Below are positions 33,154 to 41,246 of a DNA stretch of 55,792 nt, piece by piece. The DNA comes from Synergistaceae bacterium. GTDB taxonomy: Bacteria > Synergistota > Synergistia > Synergistales > Aminobacteriaceae. The notes under the pieces are model-generated. The model made no database searches and was not told the origin of the DNA. It saw only the letters and a list, made by a program, of their open reading frames with translations. The stretch's first letter is position 1. Each line of letters opens with the position of its first letter. The DNA is taken from the NCBI GenBank assembly GCA_031277095.1, contig JAISLU010000063.1:1-55792 (forward strand). The letters are read 5' to 3'. The translations under genes and the position numbers were made by a program.

Positions 33154-34659
33154 GTGAAAAAAAGCGGATTCGTTGTATTGTTGATGGTATTGCTGGTGGG
33201 TTTGTGCGGTGCCGCCGACGCTGCCGCAAAAGACATTTTGATCGTGGCCGACCAATACGACGCCACGACCATGGACCCCATCGCCCATAACGACGTGCCG
33301 AGTTCCCGGGTTTGCTACGAGCTTTACGACACTCTGGTATTCCTGGACAACGAAGGAAATGTGTCCCCGGGCCTGGCAGAGTCGTGGGAGTTCCTGTCCG
33401 GCACGGAGTACAAGTTCAACCTTCGTAAAGGCGTCAAGTTCCATAACGGGGAAGAAATGAAGGCCGCCGACGTCCGATATTCGATGATGCGCGCCACCAC
33501 AGACGCGGGAGCGAAGATCGCCACGTACTCCCAGAACGTCAAAGACGTGGAGGTCGTAGACGACTACACCGTTATCGTTCACTTGAAGAAGATCGACTAT
33601 TCTTTCTTCTCCTCTCTGGCTCATAGCTGGGGTTCCGTCATCAACGAGAAGGCCACTGAGGCCGCCGGCGACAGCTACGGCATGAACCCGGTGGGCACCG
33701 GTCCCTTCAAGTTGGTGAGCTGGCAGAAGGGCAACAAGTATATTCTCGAGCGTTTCGAAGACTACTGGGGACCCAAGCCGAAGTACAAAACCCTTGAGGT
33801 CCGCTCCGTCCCCGAACCCACCAGCCGGACCATCGCGCTGGAGACGGGCGACGCCGACATCGCCTTCCCCATCGTCCATAACGACCTGAAGCGCATCGAA
33901 GAGAACGAAAACCTGGTGCTTTTCCGCAGGCCGCAGAACTCCACCGCTTACATAGGGTTCAACGTCACCAAGAAGCCCTTCGACGACGTGAACGTCCGTC
34001 AGGCGATTTACGCGGCTCTCGACATCGTGGGTATCCAGGCGGCCTCCTACAGGGGCGTGGGCAAGGTGCCCGGGACATTGATCCCCTCCGCTGTCAAGTA
34101 TTCCATCAACGATGAAATTCCGCCCCATGTGCAGGACGTGGAGAAGGCCAAAAAAATGCTGGCCGACGCCGGCGTGAAGGACCTCAAGCTGGAGATATGG
34201 ACCAACGAGCGCAAGGAGCGGGTGGACAGCGCCACCATCGTTCAGGCCCAGCTCGACGAAATCGGGATCAAATCCGAGATCAAGGTATTGGAGTGGGGCG
34301 CGTACCTGAACGGGCTCATGGAGAAAAAACATGACCTTTTCATTCTGGGGTGGGTCAGCACAGTTCCCGACCCGAACTTCGCCGTTTCCGGTTTGTTGGA
34401 AACCACGGCCATCGGGGCCTCCAACTACACCTTCACCAGCGATCCCAAGCTGGACGAGATGCTGGACAAAGGGCGCAGCCTTCCCGACGGAGACGAGAGA
34501 GCCGCTATCTACAAAGAGATGCAGCTTTACATCAACGCGCAGCTTCCGATGATCTATCTGCACAACGACGAGTCGATCGCCGGTACGCAGAAAAACGTCA
34601 AGGGGTTCGCCCCTCGTTCCAACGAAATTCACTCCTTCCGCGGCGTTTACTTCGAATAG
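33154..34659 (+). CDS. peptide ABC transporter substrate-binding protein (SBP family 5, DppA/OppA-like)
   Basis: A 501-residue periplasmic binding protein with a signal peptide (FVVLLMVLLVGLCGAADAAA) without a good lipobox. Family-5 hallmarks: 'DATTMDPIAHNDVPSSRVCYELYDTL', 'GLAESWEFLSGTEYKFNLRKGVKFHNGEE', 'GMNPVGTGPFKLVSWQKGN' and 'TAYIGFNVTKKPFDDVNVRQAI'. It captures di- or oligopeptides for the permeases downstream; glutathione or other peptide-like ligands are possible. Start GTG 33154 follows GGGAGAGG. The leader contains repeated 'TTCAAGAGAAATT' units at about 33092-33117. A hairpin after the gene likely keeps its expression higher than that of the membrane genes. Confidence 0.9.
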   Translation: MKKSGFVVLLMVLLVGLCGAADAAAKDILIVADQYDATTMDPIAHNDVPSSRVCYELYDTLVFLDNEGNVSPGLAESWEFLSGTEYKFNLRKGVKFHNGEEMKAADVRYSMMRATTDAGAKIATYSQNVKDVEVVDDYTVIVHLKKIDYSFFSSLAHSWGSVINEKATEAAGDSYGMNPVGTGPFKLVSWQKGNKYILERFEDYWGPKPKYKTLEVRSVPEPTSRTIALETGDADIAFPIVHNDLKRIEENENLVLFRRPQNSTAYIGFNVTKKPFDDVNVRQAIYAALDIVGIQAASYRGVGKVPGTLIPSAVKYSINDEIPPHVQDVEKAKKMLADAGVKDLKLEIWTNERKERVDSATIVQAQLDEIGIKSEIKVLEWGAYLNGLMEKKHDLFILGWVSTVPDPNFAVSGLLETTAIGASNYTFTSDPKLDEMLDKGRSLPDGDERAAIYKEMQLYINAQLPMIYLHNDESIAGTQKNVKGFAPRSNEIHSFRGVYFE

Positions 34660-34714
34660 AATTTGCATAAAAGTGGGGCCGCGGCTGAAACGGAATAGAA
34701 GCGTCGGTCACGAA

Positions 34715-34742
34715 ACGGCAGGGGGGAGAGGACCCCTGCCGT
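34715..34742 (+). terminator. attenuating hairpin between the binding protein and permease genes
   Basis: A perfect 10-bp stem (34715-34724 with 34733-34742), loop of 8 nt, followed by only a weak T run. Placement after the binding-protein gene suggests mRNA stabilisation or partial termination rather than a full stop. Confidence 0.55.
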
Positions 34743-34785
34743 TCTCTATACAGTTCCGCTCAATTCATGAAAGGGAGGATAGACG

Positions 34786-35715
34786 ATGATTCTCTACATC
34801 GTTCGCCGTATCCTGTTCTTGATACCCGTGCTTATTGGCGTGGCTTTTTGCGTTTTCACCCTTCTCTATCTGACGCCGGGCGACCCGGCACGGATGGTTT
34901 TGGGGGAAATGGCCACGGAAAGCGCGATCCAGGAATTCAGGAGAAAAGAGGGAATGGACAAACCTTTCCTGATTCAGTTCGGAAATTACATTTACAAAGC
35001 CGTAACCAAAGGCGATATCGGAAGTTCTTACATCACCAAGCGCCCCGTCATGAACGAGATCATGGCGACTTTCCCTTCCACCTTGAAATTGGCGGCGTTC
35101 GCTATCGTCATCGCCGTCATCATCGGGCTGCCCTGCGGCATTTTGTCGGCGATCAAGCAGTACTCCATCTTCGACACCCTGACGATGATCTTCGCCATGA
35201 TCGGCCTTTCGATGCCGGTCTTCTGGCTGGGGCTGCTCCTGATTCTGCTGTTCTCGGTGTACCTGCGCTGGCTGCCCCCCTCGGGCTTCGACACCTTCAA
35301 GGCCATGATCCTGCCCTCTTTGGCGCTGTCGGCTCAGTCCATTTCCATGATCACCCGCATGACGCGCTCTTCGATGCTGGAAGTGGTGCGCGCCGACTAC
35401 ATTCGCACCGCGCGCGCCAAAGGACAGAAAGAGTCCGTGATCATATGGGTTCATGCCCTTCACAACGCCCTCATCCCCATCGTGACCCTTTGCGGCCTCC
35501 AGTTCGGGCAGCTCCTGGCGGGAGCCATCCTGACGGAATCGATCTTTGCCGTGCCCGGCGTCGGCCGCCTGATGGTCGAGTCCATCAAGATGCGGGACTA
35601 CCCCGTCGTGCAGGGGGGCGTGCTTTTCGTCGCCGTGGCCTTCAGTTTGGTCAACTTGCTGGTGGACCTGCTCTACGCTTACATCGACCCGCGCATCAAA
35701 GCGCAGTACAGATAG
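34786..35715 (+). CDS. peptide ABC transporter permease (DppB-like)
   Basis: A 309-residue inner-membrane permease with six spans. The start 'YIVRRILFLIPVLIGV' and 'TPGDPARMVLGE' are typical for DppB/OppB. The cytoplasmic EAA loop is seen in 'EVVRADYIRTARAKGQKESVIIWVHALHNALIPI'. The segment 'LSMPVFWLGLLLILLFSVYLRWLPPSGF' is a family marker. A ribosome binding site (AAGGGAGG) precedes ATG 34786. It pairs with the next gene. Confidence 0.9.
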   Translation: MILYIVRRILFLIPVLIGVAFCVFTLLYLTPGDPARMVLGEMATESAIQEFRRKEGMDKPFLIQFGNYIYKAVTKGDIGSSYITKRPVMNEIMATFPSTLKLAAFAIVIAVIIGLPCGILSAIKQYSIFDTLTMIFAMIGLSMPVFWLGLLLILLFSVYLRWLPPSGFDTFKAMILPSLALSAQSISMITRMTRSSMLEVVRADYIRTARAKGQKESVIIWVHALHNALIPIVTLCGLQFGQLLAGAILTESIFAVPGVGRLMVESIKMRDYPVVQGGVLFVAVAFSLVNLLVDLLYAYIDPRIKAQYR

Positions 35716-35728
35716 GGGGCGATGGAGC

Positions 35729-36613
35729 ATGAGCGACTCTGTTGCAGTGCCCGTCAATACGGGGCGGAAAAAGCGCGGAGGTTTGGCGGAGGTTTTGTTC
35801 CGCTTGAGAAAAAGCCCGCTGGCCATGTTCGGCTTGATATTCATCGTTTTTCTGGCCTTCATCGCCATTTTTGCCGACGGTCTGGCCCCTTACCCCTACC
35901 AGAAGCAGAACTTGATGCACAGCTACGAGACCCCTTCGCAGCAGTTCTTGCTGGGTACGGACGAGTTCGGCCGGGATATCCTGAGCCGATTGATCTACGG
36001 GGCCCGGATTTCGCTGCAGGTGGGGTTCATCGCCGTGGGAATCGCGTTGGTTATCGGCGGAATGCTGGGGGCCACGGCGGGGTATTATGGAGGCTGGATC
36101 GACAACGGCATCATGAGGGTGATGGACGTTTTGCTCTCGGTGCCTCAAACCCTGCTGGCCATCGCCATCGCGGCGTCTCTGGGGCCGGGACTCTTCAACC
36201 TGATGATCGCCGTGGGGATCTCGGCCGTTCCCAGGTACGCCCGTATCGTGCGGGGCTCGGTGCTGTCCATCCGGGAGATGGAGTTCATCGAGGCCGCGCG
36301 GGCCGTGGGCAGCTCGGACCTGCGCATCATCTTGAAGCACATCATTCCCAACAGCATGGCCCCCATCATCGTCCAGTCCACGCTGGGGGTGGCCTCCGCG
36401 ATTCTCAACGCGGCGGGGCTGTCTTTCATAGGGCTCGGCATCCAGCCTCCCTATCCGGAGTGGGGCGCGATGCTTTCGGGGGGACGCCAGTACATCCGCG
36501 ACTACCCCCACCTGACCCTCTATCCCGGTCTGGCCATCATGTTGACCATCCTCTCGCTGAATTTCCTGGGCGACGGCCTGCGGGACGCCTTGGATCCGAA
36601 ATTGAAACGTTAG
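35729..36613 (+). CDS. peptide ABC transporter permease (DppC-like)
   Basis: The second permease, 294 residues, six spans. DppC traits: an N-terminal cytoplasmic stretch followed by 'SPLAMFGLIFIVFLAFIAIFA', then 'HLLGTDEFGRD'-type sequence (FLLGTDEFGRDILSRLIYGAR), the EAA loop 'FIEAARAVGSSDLRIILKHIIPNSMAPIIV' and 'LSFIGLGIQPPYPEWGAMLS'. It begins 13 nt after the previous permease and ends 18 nt before the first ATPase. Confidence 0.9.
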   Translation: MSDSVAVPVNTGRKKRGGLAEVLFRLRKSPLAMFGLIFIVFLAFIAIFADGLAPYPYQKQNLMHSYETPSQQFLLGTDEFGRDILSRLIYGARISLQVGFIAVGIALVIGGMLGATAGYYGGWIDNGIMRVMDVLLSVPQTLLAIAIAASLGPGLFNLMIAVGISAVPRYARIVRGSVLSIREMEFIEAARAVGSSDLRIILKHIIPNSMAPIIVQSTLGVASAILNAAGLSFIGLGIQPPYPEWGAMLSGGRQYIRDYPHLTLYPGLAIMLTILSLNFLGDGLRDALDPKLKR

Positions 36614-36631
36614 CCGGGAGGTGCATAGGAT

Positions 36632-37621
36632 ATGGACGAAAATACGAAAAACGGCCTTCTTTTGGAAATACAGGATTTGACGATCCAGTACGTTACGGAC
36701 TCCGGAACGGTCCATGCCGTCGAGAACCTGAACTTGCGGCTGGGCCGAGGGGAAACCCTGGGCTTCGTCGGCGAGACCGGCGCGGGCAAGACCACCACGG
36801 CGCTGGGGATCATGCGCCTCATACCCTCGCCGCCGGGTGTCATCCAGTCGGGCAAGATCATTTTCGAGGGACAGAACCTTCTGGATAAAAGCGAGCCCGA
36901 AATGCGCGGAATCCGGGGCGGAAAGATCGCCATGATCTTTCAGGACCCCATGACAAGCCTGAACCCCGTCATGACCGTGGACAAGCAAATTGCGGAGATG
37001 ATCAAGCTCCACAAAAACGTGAACGAGGCCGAGTCCCTGAAGCTCGCCGGGGACATGCTGGAGCTGGTGGGCATCCAGCGGGAGCGTATGCACGACTACC
37101 CGCACCAGTTCTCGGGCGGCATGAAGCAGCGGGTGGTGATCGCCATAGCCTTGGCCTGCGACCCCGGGCTGCTCATCGCCGACGAGCCGACCACGGCCCT
37201 GGACGTGACGATTCAGGCCCAAGTGCTGGAGCTGATGAAGAAACTGAAGCAGCAGTTCGACGCCTCAATGATCCTGATCACCCACGATCTGGGCATCGTG
37301 GCGGACATCTGCGACAAGGTGGCCATCATGTACGCGGGACGGGTGGTGGAGTACGCGGACAAGTGCGCGCTCTACTCGAACCCCGTGCATCCGTACACCA
37401 TAGGGCTTTTCAATTCCGTTCCGGACCTGGACGAAGACAAAGAGGTTTTGAACACGATTCCGGGGCTGATGCCGGACCCGATGGACCTTCCCAGCGGCTG
37501 CACCTTCCACCCGCGCTGTACCTACGCGGTGGACCGATGCTCGCAAACGAAGCCCGAGATGATCCACGTGGGAGACGGACACCTCGCGGCGTGCCCCGTC
37601 CTGGCAAAGGCGAGAGGGTAG
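36632..37621 (+). CDS. peptide ABC transporter ATP-binding protein (DppD-like)
   Basis: A 329-residue ATPase. Walker A '[15 protein letters not shown]' near residue 48; Q-loop '[14 protein letters not shown]'; signature '[19 protein letters not shown]'; Walker B '[14 protein letters not shown]'; switch histidine in '[12 protein letters not shown]'. The C-terminal Opp/Dpp extension has the cysteine-rich '[16 protein letters not shown]' region, which in this group often binds an iron-sulfur cluster. It lies tightly between DppC-like and DppF-like genes. Confidence 0.9.
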   Translation: MDENTKNGLLLEIQDLTIQYVTDSGTVHAVENLNLRLGRGETLGFVGETGAGKTTTALGIMRLIPSPPGVIQSGKIIFEGQNLLDKSEPEMRGIRGGKIAMIFQDPMTSLNPVMTVDKQIAEMIKLHKNVNEAESLKLAGDMLELVGIQRERMHDYPHQFSGGMKQRVVIAIALACDPGLLIADEPTTALDVTIQAQVLELMKKLKQQFDASMILITHDLGIVADICDKVAIMYAGRVVEYADKCALYSNPVHPYTIGLFNSVPDLDEDKEVLNTIPGLMPDPMDLPSGCTFHPRCTYAVDRCSQTKPEMIHVGDGHLAACPVLAKARG

Positions 37622-37633
37622 GGGGTGACGCAT

Positions 37634-38632
37634 ATGAACGACGTAAAAACCCCGGGCGGGGAAAATAAACCTTATATCCGGGTGGACAACCTGAAGAAAT
37701 ATTTCCACACGAAGCGCGGGCTCCTTCACGCTGTGGACGACGTCAGTTTCACGATCCAAAAAGGGGAAACCCTGGGCCTGGTGGGCGAATCCGGCTGCGG
37801 GAAGTCGACCCTGGGCCGCTGCCTCATCCGTCTTTTGGAGAGTACGGCGGGCCACGTGGTCCTGCACGACGAAAAAACGGGGGTGGAGACGGATATCACG
37901 AAGGTATCGAGTTCGGTGATGAAAGAGCTGCGCAAAAAAGTGCAGATCGTTTTCCAGGACCCCTATTCCTGCCTGAACCCGCGCCTCTCGGTTTGGGAGC
38001 TGATCGCGGAACCTCTGATCGTGAACAGCGTCTTTACCGGCAAAAACGCCATGAGAGCCCGCATCCGCGAGCTGATGAACACCGTGGGGCTGGCCGAGCG
38101 TCTGGAGAACAACTATCCTCACGAACTGGACGGCGGTCGGCGCCAGCGCATAGGGATCGCGCGCTCTCTGGCCCTGAACCCGGAGTTCATCGTTCTGGAC
38201 GAACCCGTCTCGGCGCTGGACGTCTGCATTCAGGCCCAAATTCTGAACCTGCTGAACGACCTGCAAAAACAGTTCCATTATACCTACGTCTTCATTTCCC
38301 ACAACCTGAGCGTGGTGAAGCACGTGTCGGACCGTATCGCGGTGATGTACCTGGGCAAAATCGTGGAGCTGGCCGATTACAAGGAGCTGTTCGTGAAGCC
38401 GACACACCCCTACACCCAGGCGCTTTTGTCGGCGATACCCGTGGCGAAGCTGGACGTGCAGAAAGAGCGCATCATCCTGGAGGGGGACGTCCCATCACCC
38501 ATCGATCCGCCCAGCGGCTGCCGTTTCATGGGAAGGTGCAGCTACTGTCAGGATATCTGCAGAAAAGAGACCCCCGACTTGAAGGAAGTTCTTCCCAACC
38601 ATTTCGTCGCTTGCCATTTAAAAGGAGCATAA
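37634..38632 (+). CDS. peptide ABC transporter ATP-binding protein (DppF-like) with non-canonical signature
   Basis: A 332-residue ATPase from ATG 37634 (preferred to GTG 37625 since GGGGG lies at proper spacing to the ATG). Walker A 'GESGCGKSTLGRCLIRLL', Q-loop 'VFQDPYSCLNPRLS', Walker B 'FIVLDEPVSALDVCI', H-loop 'FISHNLSVVKHV'. The ABC signature reads 'ELDGGRRQRIGIARSLALNP': Asp replaces the serine of LSGGQ, as seen in a subgroup of oligopeptide ATPases. The C-terminal end has the cysteine cluster 'SGCRFMGRCSYCQDIC'. It forms a heterodimeric ATPase with the preceding gene. Confidence 0.9.
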   Translation: MNDVKTPGGENKPYIRVDNLKKYFHTKRGLLHAVDDVSFTIQKGETLGLVGESGCGKSTLGRCLIRLLESTAGHVVLHDEKTGVETDITKVSSSVMKELRKKVQIVFQDPYSCLNPRLSVWELIAEPLIVNSVFTGKNAMRARIRELMNTVGLAERLENNYPHELDGGRRQRIGIARSLALNPEFIVLDEPVSALDVCIQAQILNLLNDLQKQFHYTYVFISHNLSVVKHVSDRIAVMYLGKIVELADYKELFVKPTHPYTQALLSAIPVAKLDVQKERIILEGDVPSPIDPPSGCRFMGRCSYCQDICRKETPDLKEVLPNHFVACHLKGA

Positions 38633-38666
38633 AGGAGAATAAAAGAGAATAAAGGAGAATGAACGT

Positions 38667-39932
38667 ATGTACTCTACCCTCGAACGTTTTTTGAAGTACG
38701 TGACCTACGATACCCAGTCCGTAGACCGGGCCGAAACCGTGCCCAGCACGCCGGGACAGCTTGTCCTGGCGAAAGTTCTGGGGGAGGAGCTGAGGGCCCT
38801 GGGCCTCCAGAACGTCCAGGTGACCGAACACGCTTACGTCACGGCGGAGCTGCCCTCCAACCTGGAGGACCCCGAGAAGAAAAAGAAGGTTCCCGCCATC
38901 GGGTTCATCGCCCACATAGACACGGCCACCGAGGTGACGGGTAAAAACGTGAAGCCCCGGGTGGTGAAGAACTACGGCGGCGGCGACATCGTTTTAAACG
39001 AAGGCGAAAATGAAGGGGAAAGAATCGTTTTGTCCCCCAAGGATTTTCCGTACCTGGAGAACTACAAGGAACAGGATATCGTCGTGACGGACGGGACCAC
39101 GCTTTTGGGGGCGGACAACAAGGCGGGCATCGCGGAGATCATGGGAGGGGTGGACTGGCTGCTCCAGCATCCGGAGATCCGGCACGGCGACGTGAAGATC
39201 GCCTTCACCCCCGACGAGGAGGTCAGTCATCTGGCCAAGCTGCTGGACATCGAAAAATTCGGCGCGGACTTCGCCTACACCCTGGACGGCGGCCCCGTGG
39301 GCGAGGTTTGCTACGAGAACTTCAACGCCGCCAGCGCGGTGGTGACCGTCAAAGGACGCGCGGTACACCCCGGCAAGGCCAAGGGCCTGATGCTGAACGC
39401 CGTCGTCATGGGCCAGGAGCTGAACGCCCTCTTCCCTCCCGCGGAGACCCCCGAGTCCACCGAGGGCTACGAGGGCTACTATCACTGCCTGAGCTTCCAG
39501 GGAACCACGGAAAGCGCGGTTCTCAAGTTCATCATCCGCGACCACGACGGGTCCCGCTTCGAGGCCCGGAAAAAATTCATGGAGAGGGCCGTGGGCTGGA
39601 TGCAGGATAAATACGGCGCGGACCGCTTCTGTCTGGACATGCGGGATCAGTATCGAAACATGGCCGACAAGGTGAAGGAGAAACAGCACATCGTCGATAC
39701 CGCGCTGGAGGCCATGCGCGAGCTGGGGATCGAGCCCAACGTCATCCCCATGCGCGGCGGCACCGATGGAGCGGCCCTTTCCTGGCGCGGGCTCGTCACC
39801 CCCAACCTGTTCACCGGCGGGCACAACTACCACGGCCGGTTCGAGTTCATCCCCGTCCCCGCGATGGAAAAAGCCACAGCAACCATGCTCAAAATCTTGG
39901 AAATTTACGCCAGGGCCCATAACGGAGCCTGA
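38667..39932 (+). CDS. pepT: peptidase T (M20 tripeptide aminopeptidase)
   Basis: A 421-residue zinc aminopeptidase releasing N-terminal residues from tripeptides. Metal ligands are in 'GFIAHIDTATEVTG' (H-x-D), 'LLGADNKAGIAEIM' (Asp), 'IAFTPDEEVSH' (Glu-Glu) and 'LFTGGHNYHGRFEF' (terminal His). The common 'EEIGRGA' of PepT is replaced by 'EEVSHLAKLLDIEKFG', a small change near the catalytic glutamate. Several GGAGAAT repeats (AAAGGAGAATAAAAGAG type) lie before ATG 38667. It is the last gene of the transporter operon, so imported peptides can be degraded at once; a terminator follows. Confidence 0.93.
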   Translation: MYSTLERFLKYVTYDTQSVDRAETVPSTPGQLVLAKVLGEELRALGLQNVQVTEHAYVTAELPSNLEDPEKKKKVPAIGFIAHIDTATEVTGKNVKPRVVKNYGGGDIVLNEGENEGERIVLSPKDFPYLENYKEQDIVVTDGTTLLGADNKAGIAEIMGGVDWLLQHPEIRHGDVKIAFTPDEEVSHLAKLLDIEKFGADFAYTLDGGPVGEVCYENFNAASAVVTVKGRAVHPGKAKGLMLNAVVMGQELNALFPPAETPESTEGYEGYYHCLSFQGTTESAVLKFIIRDHDGSRFEARKKFMERAVGWMQDKYGADRFCLDMRDQYRNMADKVKEKQHIVDTALEAMRELGIEPNVIPMRGGTDGAALSWRGLVTPNLFTGGHNYHGRFEFIPVPAMEKATATMLKILEIYARAHNGA

Positions 39933-39941
39933 CAACTTACA

Positions 39942-39982
39942 CCCCTCCCGACCAACGGGAGGGGCCTCTTTTCGTCTCTTTT
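39942..39982 (+). terminator. rho-independent terminator after pepT
   Basis: Stem 39942-39950 with 39956-39964 (9 bp, CCCCTCCCG/CGGGAGGGG), loop ACCAA, then CCTCTTTTCGTCTCTTTT. It closes the operon that begins at 31854. Confidence 0.8.
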
Positions 39983-40028
39983 CGGCTGCGCCCGAATCCA
40001 GGGGATTCTGATCTCTGATTCAGGGGCT

Positions 40029-41006
40029 CTATCCTCTCTGAAATTCGGCTATGTCTTCCTTGGCGTGGATGCAGCGCAGCAGCATCTCGTTCACGGGGAC
40101 CTGGAGACGGTGTTTCTTCGCCAGCTCCACCACTACGCCTCCAAAAATGTCCACCTCCGTCCTGCGCCCAGCCTCTATATCCTGCAGCATCGATGTCTTG
40201 CCCTCGGGGTCTTGACACTTCACGCTTTCGACAAACGCCTGCACGTCCTCGTCCACAAGACCTGTGCCCTCCGCCTTGGACACCTCTACAACCTCCTTCG
40301 CCGCGGCCGCGGCCAGGTCGCGAACGGAGGCGACGTCTCTTATGATCTTGTTTTTGCATCCCAAAAGAGCGGAAACCTGGTTGCCTCCCACGTTGGCCAT
40401 AAATTTTTTCCACAGCGCCCGAATCATATCCTCCGGTATGTCGTAAGGAATGCCCACCCGGGAAAAAAATTCCTCCACCCGCTGAACTTTCTCGGAGTAG
40501 GCGCCCTTGCGGTTGACGGCCTCGCCGAAGGGGATGACGCCGAGGCTGGCGTAAACGGTGTCGTCTCCCACCCGGACGGCGTTGGTGTTCAGGACGAGAC
40601 TGTAAAGAAGGTGTTCCGGCCCGTAAGCCTCGGCGATGATTCCCTCGCTGGTGACGCCGTTCAGAAGCGACAACACCACGGTGTCGGGTCCCAGGTGCCC
40701 CCGGGCGTCCTCTATCGCCTCCTGAAGGCGGGTCTGCTTCACGGCGAAGATCAGGAGGTCCGCCGGCTCCACCGGCGCGCCGGGCTCACTCGGTGCGCTG
40801 GGCTTGCCCGGTACGCCGGGCTCGCAGACGGGGAAGAAAAAGGCGCGGCCGTTGACCGTGACGCCCTTTTGTTTGTAGCGGGCGCCGCGCTGGCCTCCCG
40901 CGATGACACGGATGTTTTCCATGGGGATTGCCTGGGAAATCAGGCTCAGATAAACACTGCCGATACCTCCCAGCCCCACCAGCGACACGGTTTCGATTTT
41001 CTTCAT
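40029..41006 (-). CDS. panE: 2-dehydropantoate 2-reductase family protein
   Basis: NADPH-dependent ketopantoate reductase-like enzyme (CoA precursor pathway), 325 residues from ATG 41006 (AAAGGA upstream). The N-terminal Rossmann motif is 'VSLVGLGGIGSVYLSLI'; conserved catalytic lysine region is 'LIFAVKQTRLQEAI' and 'LSLLNGVTSEGII'; the C-terminal domain has 'ALWKKFMANVGGNQVSALL'. A hexapeptide-type insertion (PGVPGK, PSAPSE, PGAPVE) encoded by three 18-bp units at 40764-40817 lies between the second and third strands. Other members of the family reduce related 2-keto acids, so the panE assignment is by family only. It is alone, convergent with pepT. Confidence 0.75.
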   Translation of the reverse strand: MKKIETVSLVGLGGIGSVYLSLISQAIPMENIRVIAGGQRGARYKQKGVTVNGRAFFFPVCEPGVPGKPSAPSEPGAPVEPADLLIFAVKQTRLQEAIEDARGHLGPDTVVLSLLNGVTSEGIIAEAYGPEHLLYSLVLNTNAVRVGDDTVYASLGVIPFGEAVNRKGAYSEKVQRVEEFFSRVGIPYDIPEDMIRALWKKFMANVGGNQVSALLGCKNKIIRDVASVRDLAAAAAKEVVEVSKAEGTGLVDEDVQAFVESVKCQDPEGKTSMLQDIEAGRRTEVDIFGGVVVELAKKHRLQVPVNEMLLRCIHAKEDIAEFQRG

Positions 41007-41040
41007 CAACAGGTTCCTTTCATATATTAAAATAAAAAGC

Positions 41041-41143
41041 ACTGAATTAAGATAAAAAGCCTAAAGTTAGAATAGCTAAAACAAGTGAATTGCTCTATTT
41101 AGCGCGTGTAAATTTGACATTTTTTAAGTTAAACGACTCTATC
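41041..41143. repeat. dispersed intergenic repeat, copy A
   Basis: A 103-bp AT-rich sequence matching 50665-50768 at about 90% identity in the same orientation (nine mismatches and one gap by eye). It has no coding capacity. It lies between panE and the terminator of the glycogen operon. Confidence 0.85.
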
Positions 41144-41146
41144 CAC

Positions 41147-41216
41147 AAAAAAACCGCTCAAGACACACTGACAAGAACACTCTCACCGAGAGCGGATTCA
41201 CCGGGTCTTTGAGCGG
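41147..41216 (-). terminator. terminator of the glycogen operon
   Basis: On the minus strand a long stem (41216-41205 with 41164-41154, one bulge) encloses a small inner hairpin (CTCTC-GGT-GAGAG) and is followed by seven T (41153-41147). It starts about 30 nt after the glgC stop. Confidence 0.75.
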
Positions 41217-41246
41217 CCGTGCGGCGGTCTGATTCGGTTTTTCGGT

